In this document: in pieces, positions 12,330-23,400 of the stretch
Layout of the letters: each line of letters begins with the position of its first letter
Numbering within the stretch: position 1 is the stretch's first letter
Assembly: GCA_950097015.1 (NCBI GenBank)
Contig: CATNEN010000025.1
Location: 6,066,001-6,130,000 of the forward strand
Source: Macrostomum hystrix
Lineage: Eukaryota > Platyhelminthes > Macrostomidae
DNA length: 64,000 bases
Reading direction: 5' to 3'
Made by a program: the position numbers and the translations under genes
The notes under the pieces: generated by a model
Told to the model about the DNA's origin: nothing
The model's database searches: none
Seen by the model: the letters and a program-made list of their open reading frames with translations, nothing else

Positions 12330-12882
12330 GGAAGTGGAAGAAGCCTTCAAAACATGGGAAGTAAAATTCTGTACTTCAGACACAATGATCGAGTTAAAAA
12401 GCGCGAATACTAAAACTCTAAAAAACTGCTGCTGCTGATAAAAATAACAATGACGCAACAGAAAAAAGCATTACCAAAATTGATTTATAAAAAAAATTCG
12501 CGAAATTTGAGGACGTAGCTAGCCAGACAGGCCAATAAAAGTCGGTACACAAGGTTCTCAGCCTTTGCACTTTTAAGTTTTTCGTTTTATGCGAGTGTAA
12601 GTGGGAAAAAATGAAATACGAGCTACATCCGCTTTGGTCGCTTCGCCAAACACACAGATAATAGTAAAATAGTTCAGAGAAGCTATAGTTGAAAAAGGCA
12701 TAGAGACAGCAAGTCTCACTTAAATGAGGGAGTAATTCAACTAGAATCGGACATTGTATCGAAGAAATTGTTCTATAGATATATATACAGGTCACACATG
12801 CACGCACGGAGCTGTTAAGCTAAATGTAGGGAGAGAAAACAGTTTAAAGACACAGATGACACAGCAGAAGCAAGGTCTAGGA
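12330..12882. other. Intergenic stretch, nothing recognised
   Basis: AT-rich, with no conserved open frame, repeat or RNA signature that I can see. Confidence 0.55.
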
Positions 12883-13757
12883 CAGGGGTCGGCAAACTCC
12901 GGCCCCCGGGCCAGATGCGGCCCTCGAAGCTCCCAAATCCGGCCCGTTGCCCCTTCTGACATCTACAGTGTCCTGTTTCATCTCTCTCGTGTCTCATCTC
13001 TCCCGTGTCTCATCTCTCCCGTGTCTTATCTCACCCGTGTCTCATCTCTCCCGTGTCTTATCTCACCCGTGTCTTATCTCTCCCGTGTCTTATCTCACCC
13101 GTGTCTCATCTCTCCCGTGTCTCATCTCTCCCGTGTCTTATCTCTCCCGTGTCTAATCTCTCCCGTGTCTCATCTTTCCCGTGTCTTATCTATCCCATGT
13201 ATTATCTCTCCCGTGTCTTATCTATCCCGTGTATAATCTCTCCAGTGTCTCATCTCTCCCGTGTCTTATCTCACCCGTGTCTCATCTCTCCCGTGTCTTA
13301 TCTCTCCCGTGTCTAATCTCACCTGTGTCTAATCTCTCCCGTGTCTAATCTCTCCCGTGTCTCATCTTTCCCGTGTCTTATCTATCCCATGTATTATCTC
13401 TCCCGTGTCTTATCTATCCCGTGTATTATCTCTCCCGTGTCTTATCTCTCCCGTGTCTTATCTCTCCCGTGTATTATCTATCCCGTGTATTATCTCTCCC
13501 GTGTCTTATCTCACCCGTGTCTTATCTCTCCCGTGTCTCATCTCTCCCGTGTCTTATCTCTCCCGTGTCTAATCTCTCCCGTGTCTCATCTCTCCCGTGT
13601 CTAATCTCTCCCGTGTCTCATCTCTCCCGTGTCTTATCTATCCCGTGTCTCATCTCTCCCCTATCTCATATTAATACAGTCAATGCGGCCCGCTGTCGTC
13701 TTTTAGGTTCTCTCTTTGGCCCGCCAGCAGATAATTTTGCCTACCCCTGGTCTAGGA
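12875..13757. mobile_element. Non-autonomous hAT element with 8-bp target duplication
   Basis: The element occupies 12883-13749. Both ends carry a hAT-type inverted repeat: CAGGGGTCGGCAAA on the left and CAGGGGTAGGCAAA on the right, read inward. It is flanked by a perfect 8-bp target duplication GTCTAGGA at 12875-12882 and 13750-13757. Terminal sequences are rich in CGGCCCGC-type blocks, as in other MITE-like hAT derivatives. It encodes no transposase. Almost the whole interior is a 16-bp minisatellite. Confidence 0.92.
12970..13672. repeat. 16-bp minisatellite inside the hAT element
   Basis: About 43 copies of GTCTCATCTCTCCCGT with the variants TTATC, TAATC and TATCCC. It lies wholly between the two hAT termini, so expansion happened inside the transposon, before or after insertion. 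Confidence 0.95.
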
Positions 13758-13916
13758 GAACGGGCCTGACTAAACGGGTAAAGCAGAATTGAACACACGC
13801 ACAGGTGTGCAGGCAGAACAATACGCAGTTAATATAGAAGAAACCTACAGCTACAACAACAAAAAAGCAGCAAGATTTAGAATCCGCAGGCATGTGTCTT
13901 GTGGCGCTATTTATAT

Positions 13917-13940
13917 TTTATTTATAATTTATTATTCAAA
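13917..13940 (-). terminator. Candidate polyadenylation signals for the CECR2-like gene
   Basis: Overlapping minus-strand AATAAA hexamers about 330-350 bases after the stop codon at 14271. The interval 13758-14270 has no other feature and is probably 3' untranslated sequence. Confidence 0.4.
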
Positions 13941-14270
13941 GCTGATAGAGTAGTCTTGACGGACCCGATATGTATCGAAAACAGACATGAGCCTTGATTA
14001 ATTATGTTGCAAATAAGCAACTATTACAATATTACTTTTTAAATACTAAAACAGAAATTAACACTACTAACTATGAGAGTAGTACATCGCGAGTAACCCA
14101 CCCTAGATTTACTTAGACTTGTTGAACAGCCAGAAAAACGAAAAAACCAAAAAAACAGCCCACATGCAGTGCATTGAAGGTATAGACAGAACAAAAGCAA
14201 GATTATTGCTAATTGAAAAATAGAGGGCTAGTCAAACAAACCTAATTATGTGTGTCAGTATCTATGCGAG

Positions 14271-14646
14271 TCACATGGCCTGATGATAAGGTGACGGTGG
14301 CGGCAGTCCAGTAGCCGGGTGGGTATGATGCATGGCAACTGGTTGATGATGATGATGATGATGATGGTTGTGATACTGCTGATGGTAGGCGACGCCACCG
14401 CCGCTAGCAGATCCGTATGAGGCGTACTCATAGTGCATTCTGTACTCTGCATCAATCTGCTGCTGCTGCTGCTGAGGGTGCTGTGGATACTGGTGCTGCA
14501 TCAGGTGCTGCTGCTGATGCTGCTGGTAACTAGACTGCTGATAGCTGCCACTATAGTAATCCTTGCCGTCTGTCTCCACGTATTGGCTGTGCTGATGCAG
14601 CTGTTGATGCTGCACTGGATAGTTGTATTGGTGATGAAGCGTCTGT

Positions 14647-14681
<35 letters not shown>

Positions 14682-17600
14682 AACATTTTTCGCTGACGAA
14701 GCCGCAGCTGCTGATGCCGCGGCTGCTGCAGCGGCTGAAGCTGCTAATGAGTCTTGCTGCTGCTGCTGAGGAGTGGAAAGCTGGCTGCTGGGCTTGTACT
14801 GAATGGTGTTGGCGCTCTTAGCAGAGATTTGCACCCCTGTACTGGTCTGCGGTTGCTGCGCCTGCTGTTGTTGTTGCTGATGTGCGTGCGGCTGCTGCTG
14901 CTGCGGCTGCGGCTGCTGATGCTGCTGCATCGGAACAGCTGGATAGGCCATTGCCTGCTGTTGCACCTGTTGGTTGCCGGGTAGAAGGATGCCAGGGTAT
15001 TGCGTGTATTTAAACTTTCTATTAACTCAAACTGAGGATCTGGGAGAGTGACAGCTCAACCTGAAGATATGGGAGTAACAACTCAACCTGAGCATGTGGA
15101 AGAGTGACAGCTCAACCTGAGCATGTGGGAGGGTGACAGCTCAACCTGAGGAATGGGAGAGTGACAGCTCAACCTGAGCATGTGGGAGGGTGACAGCTCA
15201 ACCTGAGGAATGGGAGAGTGACAGCTCAACCTGAGCATGTGGGAGGGTGACAGCTCAACCTGAGGATATGGGAGAGTGACAGCTCAACCTGAGCATGTGG
15301 GAGAGTGACAGCTCAACCTGAGGAATGGGAGAGTGACAGCTCAACCTGAGGAATGGGAGAGTGACAGCTCAACCTGAGCATGTGGGAGGGTGACAGCTCA
15401 ACCTGAGGATACAGGAGAGTGACAGCTCAACCTGAGGATATAGGAGAGTGACAGCTCAACCTGAAGATATGGGAGTAACAACTCAACCTGAGCATGTGGA
15501 AGAGTGACAGCTCAACCTGAGGAATGGGAGAGTGACAGCTCAACCTGAGGAATGGGAGAGTGACAGCTCAACCTGAGCATGTGGGAGGTGACAGCTCAAC
15601 CTGAGGATATGGGAGAGTGACAGCTCAACCTGAGCATGTGGGAGAGTGACAGCTCAACCTGAGGAATGGGAGAGTGACAGCTCAACCTGAGGAATGGGAG
15701 AGTGACAGCTCAACCTGAGCATGTGGGAGGGTGACAGCTCAACCTGAGGATACAGGAGAGTGACAGCTCAACCTGAGGATATAGGAGAGTGACAGCTCAA
15801 CCTGAGGATATGGGAGAGTGACAGCTCAACCTGAGGATATGGGAGAGTGACAGCTCAACCTGAGGATATGGGAGAGTGGCAGCTCAACCTGAGGATATGG
15901 GAGAGTGACAGCTCAACCTGAGGATATGGGAGAGTGACAGCTCAACCTGAGGATATGGGAGAGTGACAGCTCAACCTGAGGATATGGGAGAGTGGCAGCT
16001 CAACCTGAGGATATGGGAGAGTGACAGCTCAACCTGAGGATATGGGAGAGTGACAGGATAACCTGAGCATCTGAGAGATCCAAAGCATAGTACTAACCTG
16101 CATGTGCCCGTGCGCGCCCACACCATTGACTGCCTGATAGTTGATCTGCTGCACGTTGAGCTGGGCATTTACAAATGTATTGTTAACCACCATAGGCTGC
16201 TGCTGTTGCTGTTGCATTGGGGGTTGGGACGGTGGTGGTGGCTGGGGCTGCTGCTGCTGCTGCGATTGCTGATGCTGAGGGTGTCTCATACCGATGGACT
16301 GAAACGGAACTCCCATTACGGGCACATCTTTGCTCAGCTTGTCCAGACTAGCTAAACTGGCGCTGGTGATGTTTCTGCTAGTAGATGCACTACTGCTAGT
16401 AGTAGTATTAACAATAGGCGGCGGTTCTAATCCAACAGGAAACGTTGGCTTAATGTCGACGATAGCAGTATTTTGTACTACAGAGTTCTGCTGTTGTTGT
16501 TGCTGCTGCTGCTGTTGCTGCTTCTGCTGATCCTTTTTTCGTCGCTTACTAGCCCCAGAGGACGACGATTTTGGCGTTGCTGCTGCTGTTGCAGCATTAC
16601 CAGCTGCTGTCGAAGTCGGCGCCGTAGAAGTTGTTAAAGAGGCCTGTGGAAGCTGAGGATGGGCATAGTACTGAGACGGATCATTCATCTTCATCATTGG
16701 CATGGGAGGCGCCGGCTGCAGTGGATAGTTGCATTGCTGCTGAGGTCGCTGCGGCTGATACGGCGGACCTGGTATTCCGACTGCCGGATTAGGCGTCGAT
16801 GCGGATGCCGCAGCGGCGGCGGCTGCTGCAGCTGCAGCGGCGGCGGCGGCGTTCGGATGCGGGCGCTTGCTCCCAGCGGTTGGGCCGACAAGTGGCTGCA
16901 TTGGAGACGGACCGGCGGGATAAGCGCCTTGGAAGTGCTGGTGGGGATGCAGATGCGGATTGGGCATCATTTGCACATGCTGATAGTGCTGCTGATGGGG
17001 ATCGCCGTGGGGATAGCGCCGCATCATGCTGTCCCATTCCTGTTGAGCTTGGGGATTTTCGCTGCTTCCAGTGTCCATGGGATGCGGAGGATGCGCTTGT
17101 AAGGCTGGTGGCGGAGGAGGCGGCAGCGGCGGCGGCGGCTGCATCTGCTGAGGTGCCAGGCCGGCCGACTGGCCAATCTGCATGATGCGCTGCAGTTTCT
17201 CTTCCCGCTTCCGACGCTGTTCAACTGAAATGCCAGCGCTGCCAGCTGCGGCCGCCGCCGCCGCTGCCGCCGCCGCTGCAGCCGCCGCCGATGGGGGATG
17301 CTGATGCTGCTGCGGCTGCTGCTGAGAAGGCATGACAGGCAGGTGAGGAGGTTGTTGAGCTCGTTCAAGCCAGGTCTGATGCCACTGATCCGGGCGCACA
17401 CTATGACCGCTGGCCGCGCACTGACGGCTGCACTCGTTGGCCAGCCGGCTGTGGAAGACGCGCACAGGCGGCTGCGAGTACTGCCCGTAGGCGCAGTGGC
17501 TCGCGCCATTGGACAACTGGGCTGGCGGCATGATTGGCTGCTGCTGCTGCTGCTGCCAGGGTGGCGATGCCGAGAGGTAGTGCTGATGCGGCTGCTGAAA

Positions 17601-20290
17601 AGTTGGACAATGCGAGTGTTTAGAACAGACTCAAACAGTGACATCTGGGCAATAATTATGAACTCTCACCATTGATTCCGACTGACAATAGGCTGCCGCA
17701 GGTGATTTGACAAATTGCTGCTGCTGCTGCTGCGGCTGCTGTTGCTGAAAATGTTGATGATGCTCCACTGGTCCACAATAGTCTGTCACTGGTGCAGCAT
17801 AAGGAGACTGTGGATACTGCTGCGAATGTAGGTGATAAGTAGGTAAAATGTATTCAACAGTCAAACTTCAATCACACTCTTCGACTTGACTTTGCTGAGT
17901 TGCATAATGCACGAACTGTCAAATAATGATGTGCCAGTGCCCACTGCCCAGCTGCATATAGTGCTATTATTATTGCACGAACTGTCAAATAATGATTTGC
18001 CAGTGCCCACTGCCCAGCTGCATATAGTGCTATTATTATTGCACGAACTGTCAAATAATGATGTGCCAGTGCCCACTGCCCAGCTGCATATAGTGCTATT
18101 ATTATTGCACGAACTGTCAAATAATGATGTGCCAGTGCCCACTGCCCAGCTGCATATAGTGCTATTATTATTGCACGAACTGTCAAATAATGATTTGCCA
18201 GTGCCCACTACCCAGCTGCATATAGTGCTATTATTATTGCACGAACTGTCAAATAATGATTTGCCAGTGCCCACTGCCCAGCTGCATATAGTGCTATTAT
18301 TATTGCACGAACTGTCAAATAATGATTTGCCAGTGCCCACTACCCAGCTGCATATAGTGCTATTATTATTGCACGAACTGTCAAATAATGATTTGCCAGT
18401 GCCCACTACCCAGCTGCATATAGTGCTATTATTATTGCACGAACTGTCAAATAATGATTTGCCAGTGCCCACTGCCCAGCTGCATATAGTGCTATTATTA
18501 TTGCACGAACTGTCAAATAATGATTTGCCAGTGCCCACTGCCCAGCTGCATATAGTGCTATTATTAATGCACGAACTGCAGACGACAACACAGACGCAGC
18601 CATTGCGTGGCGCATCTGAAGGCTGTTCAGTCCATGGACTGGGGGGACGCCACACCCACCCTCAATTACCCTAGCTAATGCTGGTACCAATTTAACAGAA
18701 GCAATGTAGAGTCAAGTGTCTCGCTAAAGGACACTTTTTTGCAATCGAATCAGGACTCGAACTCCCGACACTCAATTCGACGCTCTAACCACTAGGCTAC
18801 AACTAGGCAAACTATACTACTTTAGACGATATAGTCAGTAGAAAGTTAGGGTCGACATACACAATAAGCTTTTTTATTAAATTTCTTTGAATGCTCCTTA
18901 CCCTTGGATCGCGTGGTGGTACTGGACGATAAGCAGCGGTGCTTGCCACAGAATTATTAGGCATTGATGCTATGGAAGTCGGAGCTACAAACTGCTGCTG
19001 TTGCTGTGGGGGCAGCTGCTGCTGCTGATGAAAAGTTGTGGGACTGCTATTCGATCCGGGATTCGAACCCCCACCGCCCTGCTGATGCGGCTGCACCAAC
19101 GCGGAAGGCGTGTGAGGCATGGAACCTGGCGTGCAAGGATGCTGCTGCTGCTGCTGAGTGAGCTGAGACGGCAGCGGCAGCGGTGGGGTAGATCGTTCAG
19201 CTTCCTCCTCTTCGTCAGCTGGCACGGGCTCATTGCGGGCCCGCCGAAGCTCCCGACAGTGCAGACGCTCCATGCGGAGTAGGCGGGATGGGTGCAGCTC
19301 GTCATTGCCCTGCAGGTGGCAGCCCTGCTTCATCTCATCGATGACGAGTTCCAGAAGGCAGGACTGCAAAAATAGGCCCATTTCGCGCTCGTTCTCGTTC
19401 CTAGAGGCTGTCATGTTGGCCGTGAAGCGCTCCCAGTCTTCCGCCGAGGGGCCGACAACCATTTCAAAGGCCTGCTGAGACGCGTGTTGCTGGCCGCCAG
19501 CAGTTCCGTTGCCAACGGCACCGACGCTGCCGACTCCGCCGTTGACGACGCCTCCACCGTTAACACCGCCGCCGGATCGATCTTCGCCTAGGCGCTGCCG
19601 ATAGAGCCGATGATCGTCCAGGTAATAGTGGCGACGATTTCGGGAATCCGTGCCGCAGTTGATGGCCACCTGGTTAGTGTCGTCCTGTGCTGAATTCTGC
19701 GCTTCGTACTTCATGTCCTGCATCTCCCAGCCAGGTATGACGTCATCGTTCAGGTAGTCGATTACCTGGATCGAGTTTTCAAGGGTGAGGGAGAAGCTGA
19801 TCATCGCATGAACCAAAGAGCTTCCTATTGATAATATTGTGTCATCACAAACCTTCTTGAGCAGCCTGGCTTTGGATTCAAAGCTGAGTTCGTCCAGTTT
19901 ATTAGCGGCCATCATTTTGGCAATGTGCGGCCGCTTCTCTTGAAAATAAGCCGCCAATTGGTGCTCGGCGTTGGCCATGTTCACATTGGGATCGCCGCCA
20001 CGGACCACGCGCAGCATTCTGGCCAGGATGTCTCGCACAGCGCTAGTATCGCTGCTATCTAGGACGCGTTCCAGGTCAACTAGGCGCACCTTGGCGAAAC
20101 GAAACCGACGCTTGTGATAGACTAGGAAGTACAGCACAGTGGGCAGCTGCCAGTCCTCCAGTTTGCGGACAGTTGAACGGCTGGAACCGCTGTCAGAGTG
20201 ATGAGCAGACAGGTTGGACAGTGGTCCATTCGACAGTGGCCCGTTGGACAGTGGTCCATTGGACAGGGGACCGCCGCTGCTGTGGTCCAT
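14271..20290 (-). CDS. CECR2-like DDT-domain protein with long Gln-rich tail, 1243 aa
   Basis: Chromatin-remodelling accessory protein of the DDT family; CECR2 partners ISWI ATPases in the nucleus. Exons (minus strand): 20290-18902, 17819-17670, 17594-16098 and 14966-14271, all joined in phase 0 with good donors and acceptors. The start is the first ATG after an upstream in-frame stop, in strong context (ACA ATG G). After a PLSNG repeat, a DDT domain covers about residues 47-112. A WHIM-like region at about 130-232 ends in CGTDSRNRRHYYLDDHRLYR, like the CECR2/RSF1 motif around a Tyr-rich strand. A further block around 300-350 (EDWERF, then ERE and a helix) matches the CECR2 segment before its bromodomain. 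The rest (about 400-1243) is Gln, Ala, Pro and His low-complexity sequence. No bromodomain is visible, so orthology to CECR2 is inferred from the N-terminal third only. Confidence 0.78.
15030..16065. repeat. 28-29-bp minisatellite in CECR2-like intron 3
   Basis: About 36 copies of GAGAGTGACAGCTCAACCTG followed by AGGATATGG, AGGAATGG or AGCATGTGG. Larger blocks of several units are repeated. It occupies nearly the whole intron between exons 16098 and 14966 and begins about 35 bases from the donor. Confidence 0.96.
17905..18575. repeat. 66-bp minisatellite in CECR2-like intron 1
   Basis: Ten near-identical 66-bp units, each starting GCACGAACTGTCAAATAATG and ending in TATTATTATT. As 66 is 22 codons and stops are absent, both strands stay open for about 260 codons. 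It joins directly to the tail of a SINE at 18575; the last unit merges with it at GCACGAACTG. Confidence 0.96.
18575..18806 (-). mobile_element. tRNA-derived SINE, family A
   Basis: Read on the minus strand it starts with an A-box-like TAGCCTAGTGGTTAGAGCG and a B-box-like GAGTTCGAGTCC. It then continues with a body holding GCTGGTACCA or a variant, GGGTGTGG, a palindrome around AGTCCATGGACT, and a terminal GATGCGCCACGCAATGGCTG. The same order recurs at 50795-51038 and, without the B box, at 42625-42830. It sits in the same orientation as the host gene's intron 1. Confidence 0.85.
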
Positions 20291-20359
20291 TGTCAATGGA
20301 CGCCGACTGTTCGATACAGGAGTAAGAAGAGATGCAGCTAGCTTGGTTGGTGGAGACAC

Positions 20360-20404
20360 AGCTTCAGGGGCGCTTCAGGGGCGCTTCAGGGGCGCTTCAG
20401 GTCA
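20360..20404. repeat. 11-bp repeat upstream of the CECR2-like start
   Basis: Four copies of GGGGCGCTTCA, about 70 bases upstream of the chosen ATG, in the probable 5' leader. An in-frame stop falls in it, which excludes extension of the protein through this region without splicing. Confidence 0.85.
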
Positions 20405-20439
20405 CAGCGGCGCCACTGGGACGCATTAAGAATTAGTGG

Positions 20440-23400
20440 AATTATCCCCAGCTGAGCGGTGCTCTGTCGTACTGGGCAGGGCACTGGCTGCAATCGATGA
20501 ACATATTTTTACCCTTAGTTATTTGATTAACATTAAAAATGAACTCGTATCTTGTGTATCATCAATGGCATGCAGACTGCTAACGACATCGCTATCTGTT
20601 GGCCTAAACAACCAAAATTTTTAATTTAATCACTGAATTGACAAAACGTGGAGAAAGGCCCTGACAATAGCGTATAATTAAAATGCAACACCACGCAGTC
20701 TAGACTAGTGGAAATCAATTATTCTGTGCCAAGGTAGACTTTAAAGCATAAATGCTGACAGCAGGGAAGCATGCAATTTTATTACATTCTTGCTTAAATA
20801 TAATGTCCAGTACACAAATGACATTGTTGAATTTATTTCTATATATTTTAATAAGACAAATGTTACTTAGATAAGGAAATGGTAGAACTCTATGTGCTGA
20901 GTGTAGCATTCCTACTAGGCAAAAGCATTATAACGGGCCATAATAACACCGAGCTCAGTTAAATTAGGAAGCTATAGGCAGAGAAATGGAAAGAAGTGGA
21001 GCACACACACACACAGACACCTACCGCACTGCTTCTTAACCCACTTGCGACCAACTTGTGGCAAACTGCCTTACTAATGCCTAGCAGAAGGCAGGACAGA
21101 GTGACAGAGAACGACTAGGAGAGCGACTGAGACAGTCCTCTCTGACAGCTTATATTTCTGCATCTGCATGCGAGGTATCCACCTTGCTTACATCTCTAGC
21201 AAGATAGTTTTATATAGAAAAATAATAAGTCCGCCGCATTTCTGTTTTCACCTCGTCTCACCTCTCACTTAATCTGCATTTAAATACGGCTCGATTGTAA
21301 AGCTGCGCATGGCGCCCCACCCCACTTGCAGTCCAGCCTAGAAAACGACAATATTATATTTCCTTTTGCATCAGCAACATTTCTAACTTTTATTTCACCA
21401 GCACAGATATGTCCGAAATAGAAAATGTGCGCCTCCTTGGGGAAGGCATTGGGCTAGGGTGCGAACTCTCTTTCTGTGCTACTTTAGTTCAGTCTGCATG
21501 GTGCATTTTTACACAACTATTGTGCACCACAACCGACGGAACGCTGAACGAAAGACACGGGAATTTCGGAAAGAACTGTATATATATTTTATATAGGAGA
21601 AAGAAGAGACGCTAAAAAGTTGAACAGGAAAATATTCGCCACCAGAAGATATCCAGCGGAAAGCGAAGAATAATATAAGAAGAAGCCCGAGAAATATAGC
21701 GCCAAGTGTGCAATCGCCTATATCCCAGCCTGAAGCATTTCCTATTACCGTCAGCATATCCACATGTATTTTAACTTAGAGATTCACTGCCCGTTTATAA
21801 ACCGCATAGACTGAAAATCCCTTGGCGTCGTCTGTGCGGAGACAGATTTTTACACAAGCAGCAGCAACAGCAAGGCGCCCTAGGGCTCCTTGCCTCTCCC
21901 AAGGTAGCAGAGGCATAGAGCAGTAACAACAACATAACCAGAAGCCCAAGTAAGAAAGGCACGGAGAATTTGGAGTGGGACAGATCGCTCGGAAAAAGAT
22001 ATGGATGAGGGAAAAATAGATGGAGAGAGGGAAAGGAGAAGACAAACACAGCAGAGGGCCACAACTGCCACGCGACGCTGACGTGTACCTGTCCCTATTT
22101 GAACCATCAAAGTGGCCCATGATAACTAACCTGTGGTAGAGCCAACAAATTTGGCACGACTAAACAGTCAGAGAAAAAGACGAACTGAGGCCGAACCAAA
22201 AATTTCCCAATGGAAAGAAATCAGGACACACAAACCGAGTCTTGTTAGACAAATATCAAGGAAAAAGTCAAACTGCAATTTTACCATCATGTTTTTCTAC
22301 TGGTTAGTTAAAGACATGGAAAACATGGGATCTGAGACGTCTACAGCTTTAAAATGAGAATCTGGGAATTTCGTGTGCAATTTTTAGGATTTGGGAGGTT
22401 GGTGTGTGAGTCTGAGTGTCTGAGAAGTTGGTGATCAAGCTTGAGGATTTGGGATATTAGTGGAAGAGTCTGAGCATCTGGGACATCGGTGTCCGAATTT
22501 GAGGATCTGGGAGCTTGGCGCCGAAGTCTTGGAATCTGAGAGTTTCGTGGCTTTTTGTCAGATAAAATGGAAGATCATGAACTGACAGCTTAATTTTTAA
22601 GTAGCAACTTTGTTATCAGCCATTCTGTCAACGCATAAAAGACAATCAGTTAAACCAAAATTTTACGCACCGCAACACTGGCACGAAGACGAATTACAGC
22701 AGACAATAGAACATAGCCTAAAAAAGAAGCGAGTGGAAAGCAGAAAGCGATTCAAATAGAACCCAGAATGGACTTGTCGGACTAAAACAGCAAGAATAGA
22801 AAAGTTCGGTAAAGGCGTGCGTTGAGTGCGACTTGTCTGCACTCTGTAGTGTAGGCCGAGAAAAGCAGCCCCGGAAAAGCTGTTCTCAACCGGTTCCGCG
22901 GGCAATTATTCCGATTGTTAAATTCTCAGCAGCAGCAGCAGCAGCAGCAGCAAAAACAGGGATGCCATTACAGAGGGAGTATGCGTGAACACGGGTAATT
23001 AAGAAAATATTTCTGCGAGATTTTCGTTGTCGATCAGTCTCTAAGGGTCGTTTGTGGACACTGAGCAAGCCAGTAGTGTACCTCCTCAGGACGGAGAAGC
23101 TTAAGTCTTAAGAGGGAAGATGAAGGGAGAAAAAGAAGGAATATCGGAGAAACTCATAAATGTTTGCCTGCTTGCGAAAGTCCGCTCTCGACAGCCTAAT
23201 GAAGCTTAATCCAGGGCATTGTGGTTAAGCACTAATCCATGCCCGTTCTCTGCACTCCCTGACTGTGAATGCCTTGCAAATTATTGAGACTTCTCTCTGC
23301 CCGCTCTTTGTTCCTCGCCACCCGATATACACCCGAAGCGTATACAATGGGCGGGCTGGGACAATTCACACATTGGACAGTTTATATAGTTTTTTTAATA

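Noticed and set aside
12947-13792. Several plus-strand frames with SLPCLISPVS repeats
   Set aside because: Product of the 16-bp array in the hAT element; no unique sequence at either end.
14433-14696. Leu-rich plus-strand frame
   Set aside because: Complement of CAG/Gln codons in the CECR2-like last exon.
18723-18806. tRNA gene on the minus strand
   Set aside because: A and B boxes are present, but the same head is attached to a conserved SINE body here and at 50795-51038, and the acceptor stem is not intact.
20291-20359. Longer CECR2-like start with a non-ATG codon
   Set aside because: The frame opens just after a stop in an 11-bp repeat and has no ATG before 20290, which has a strong context.
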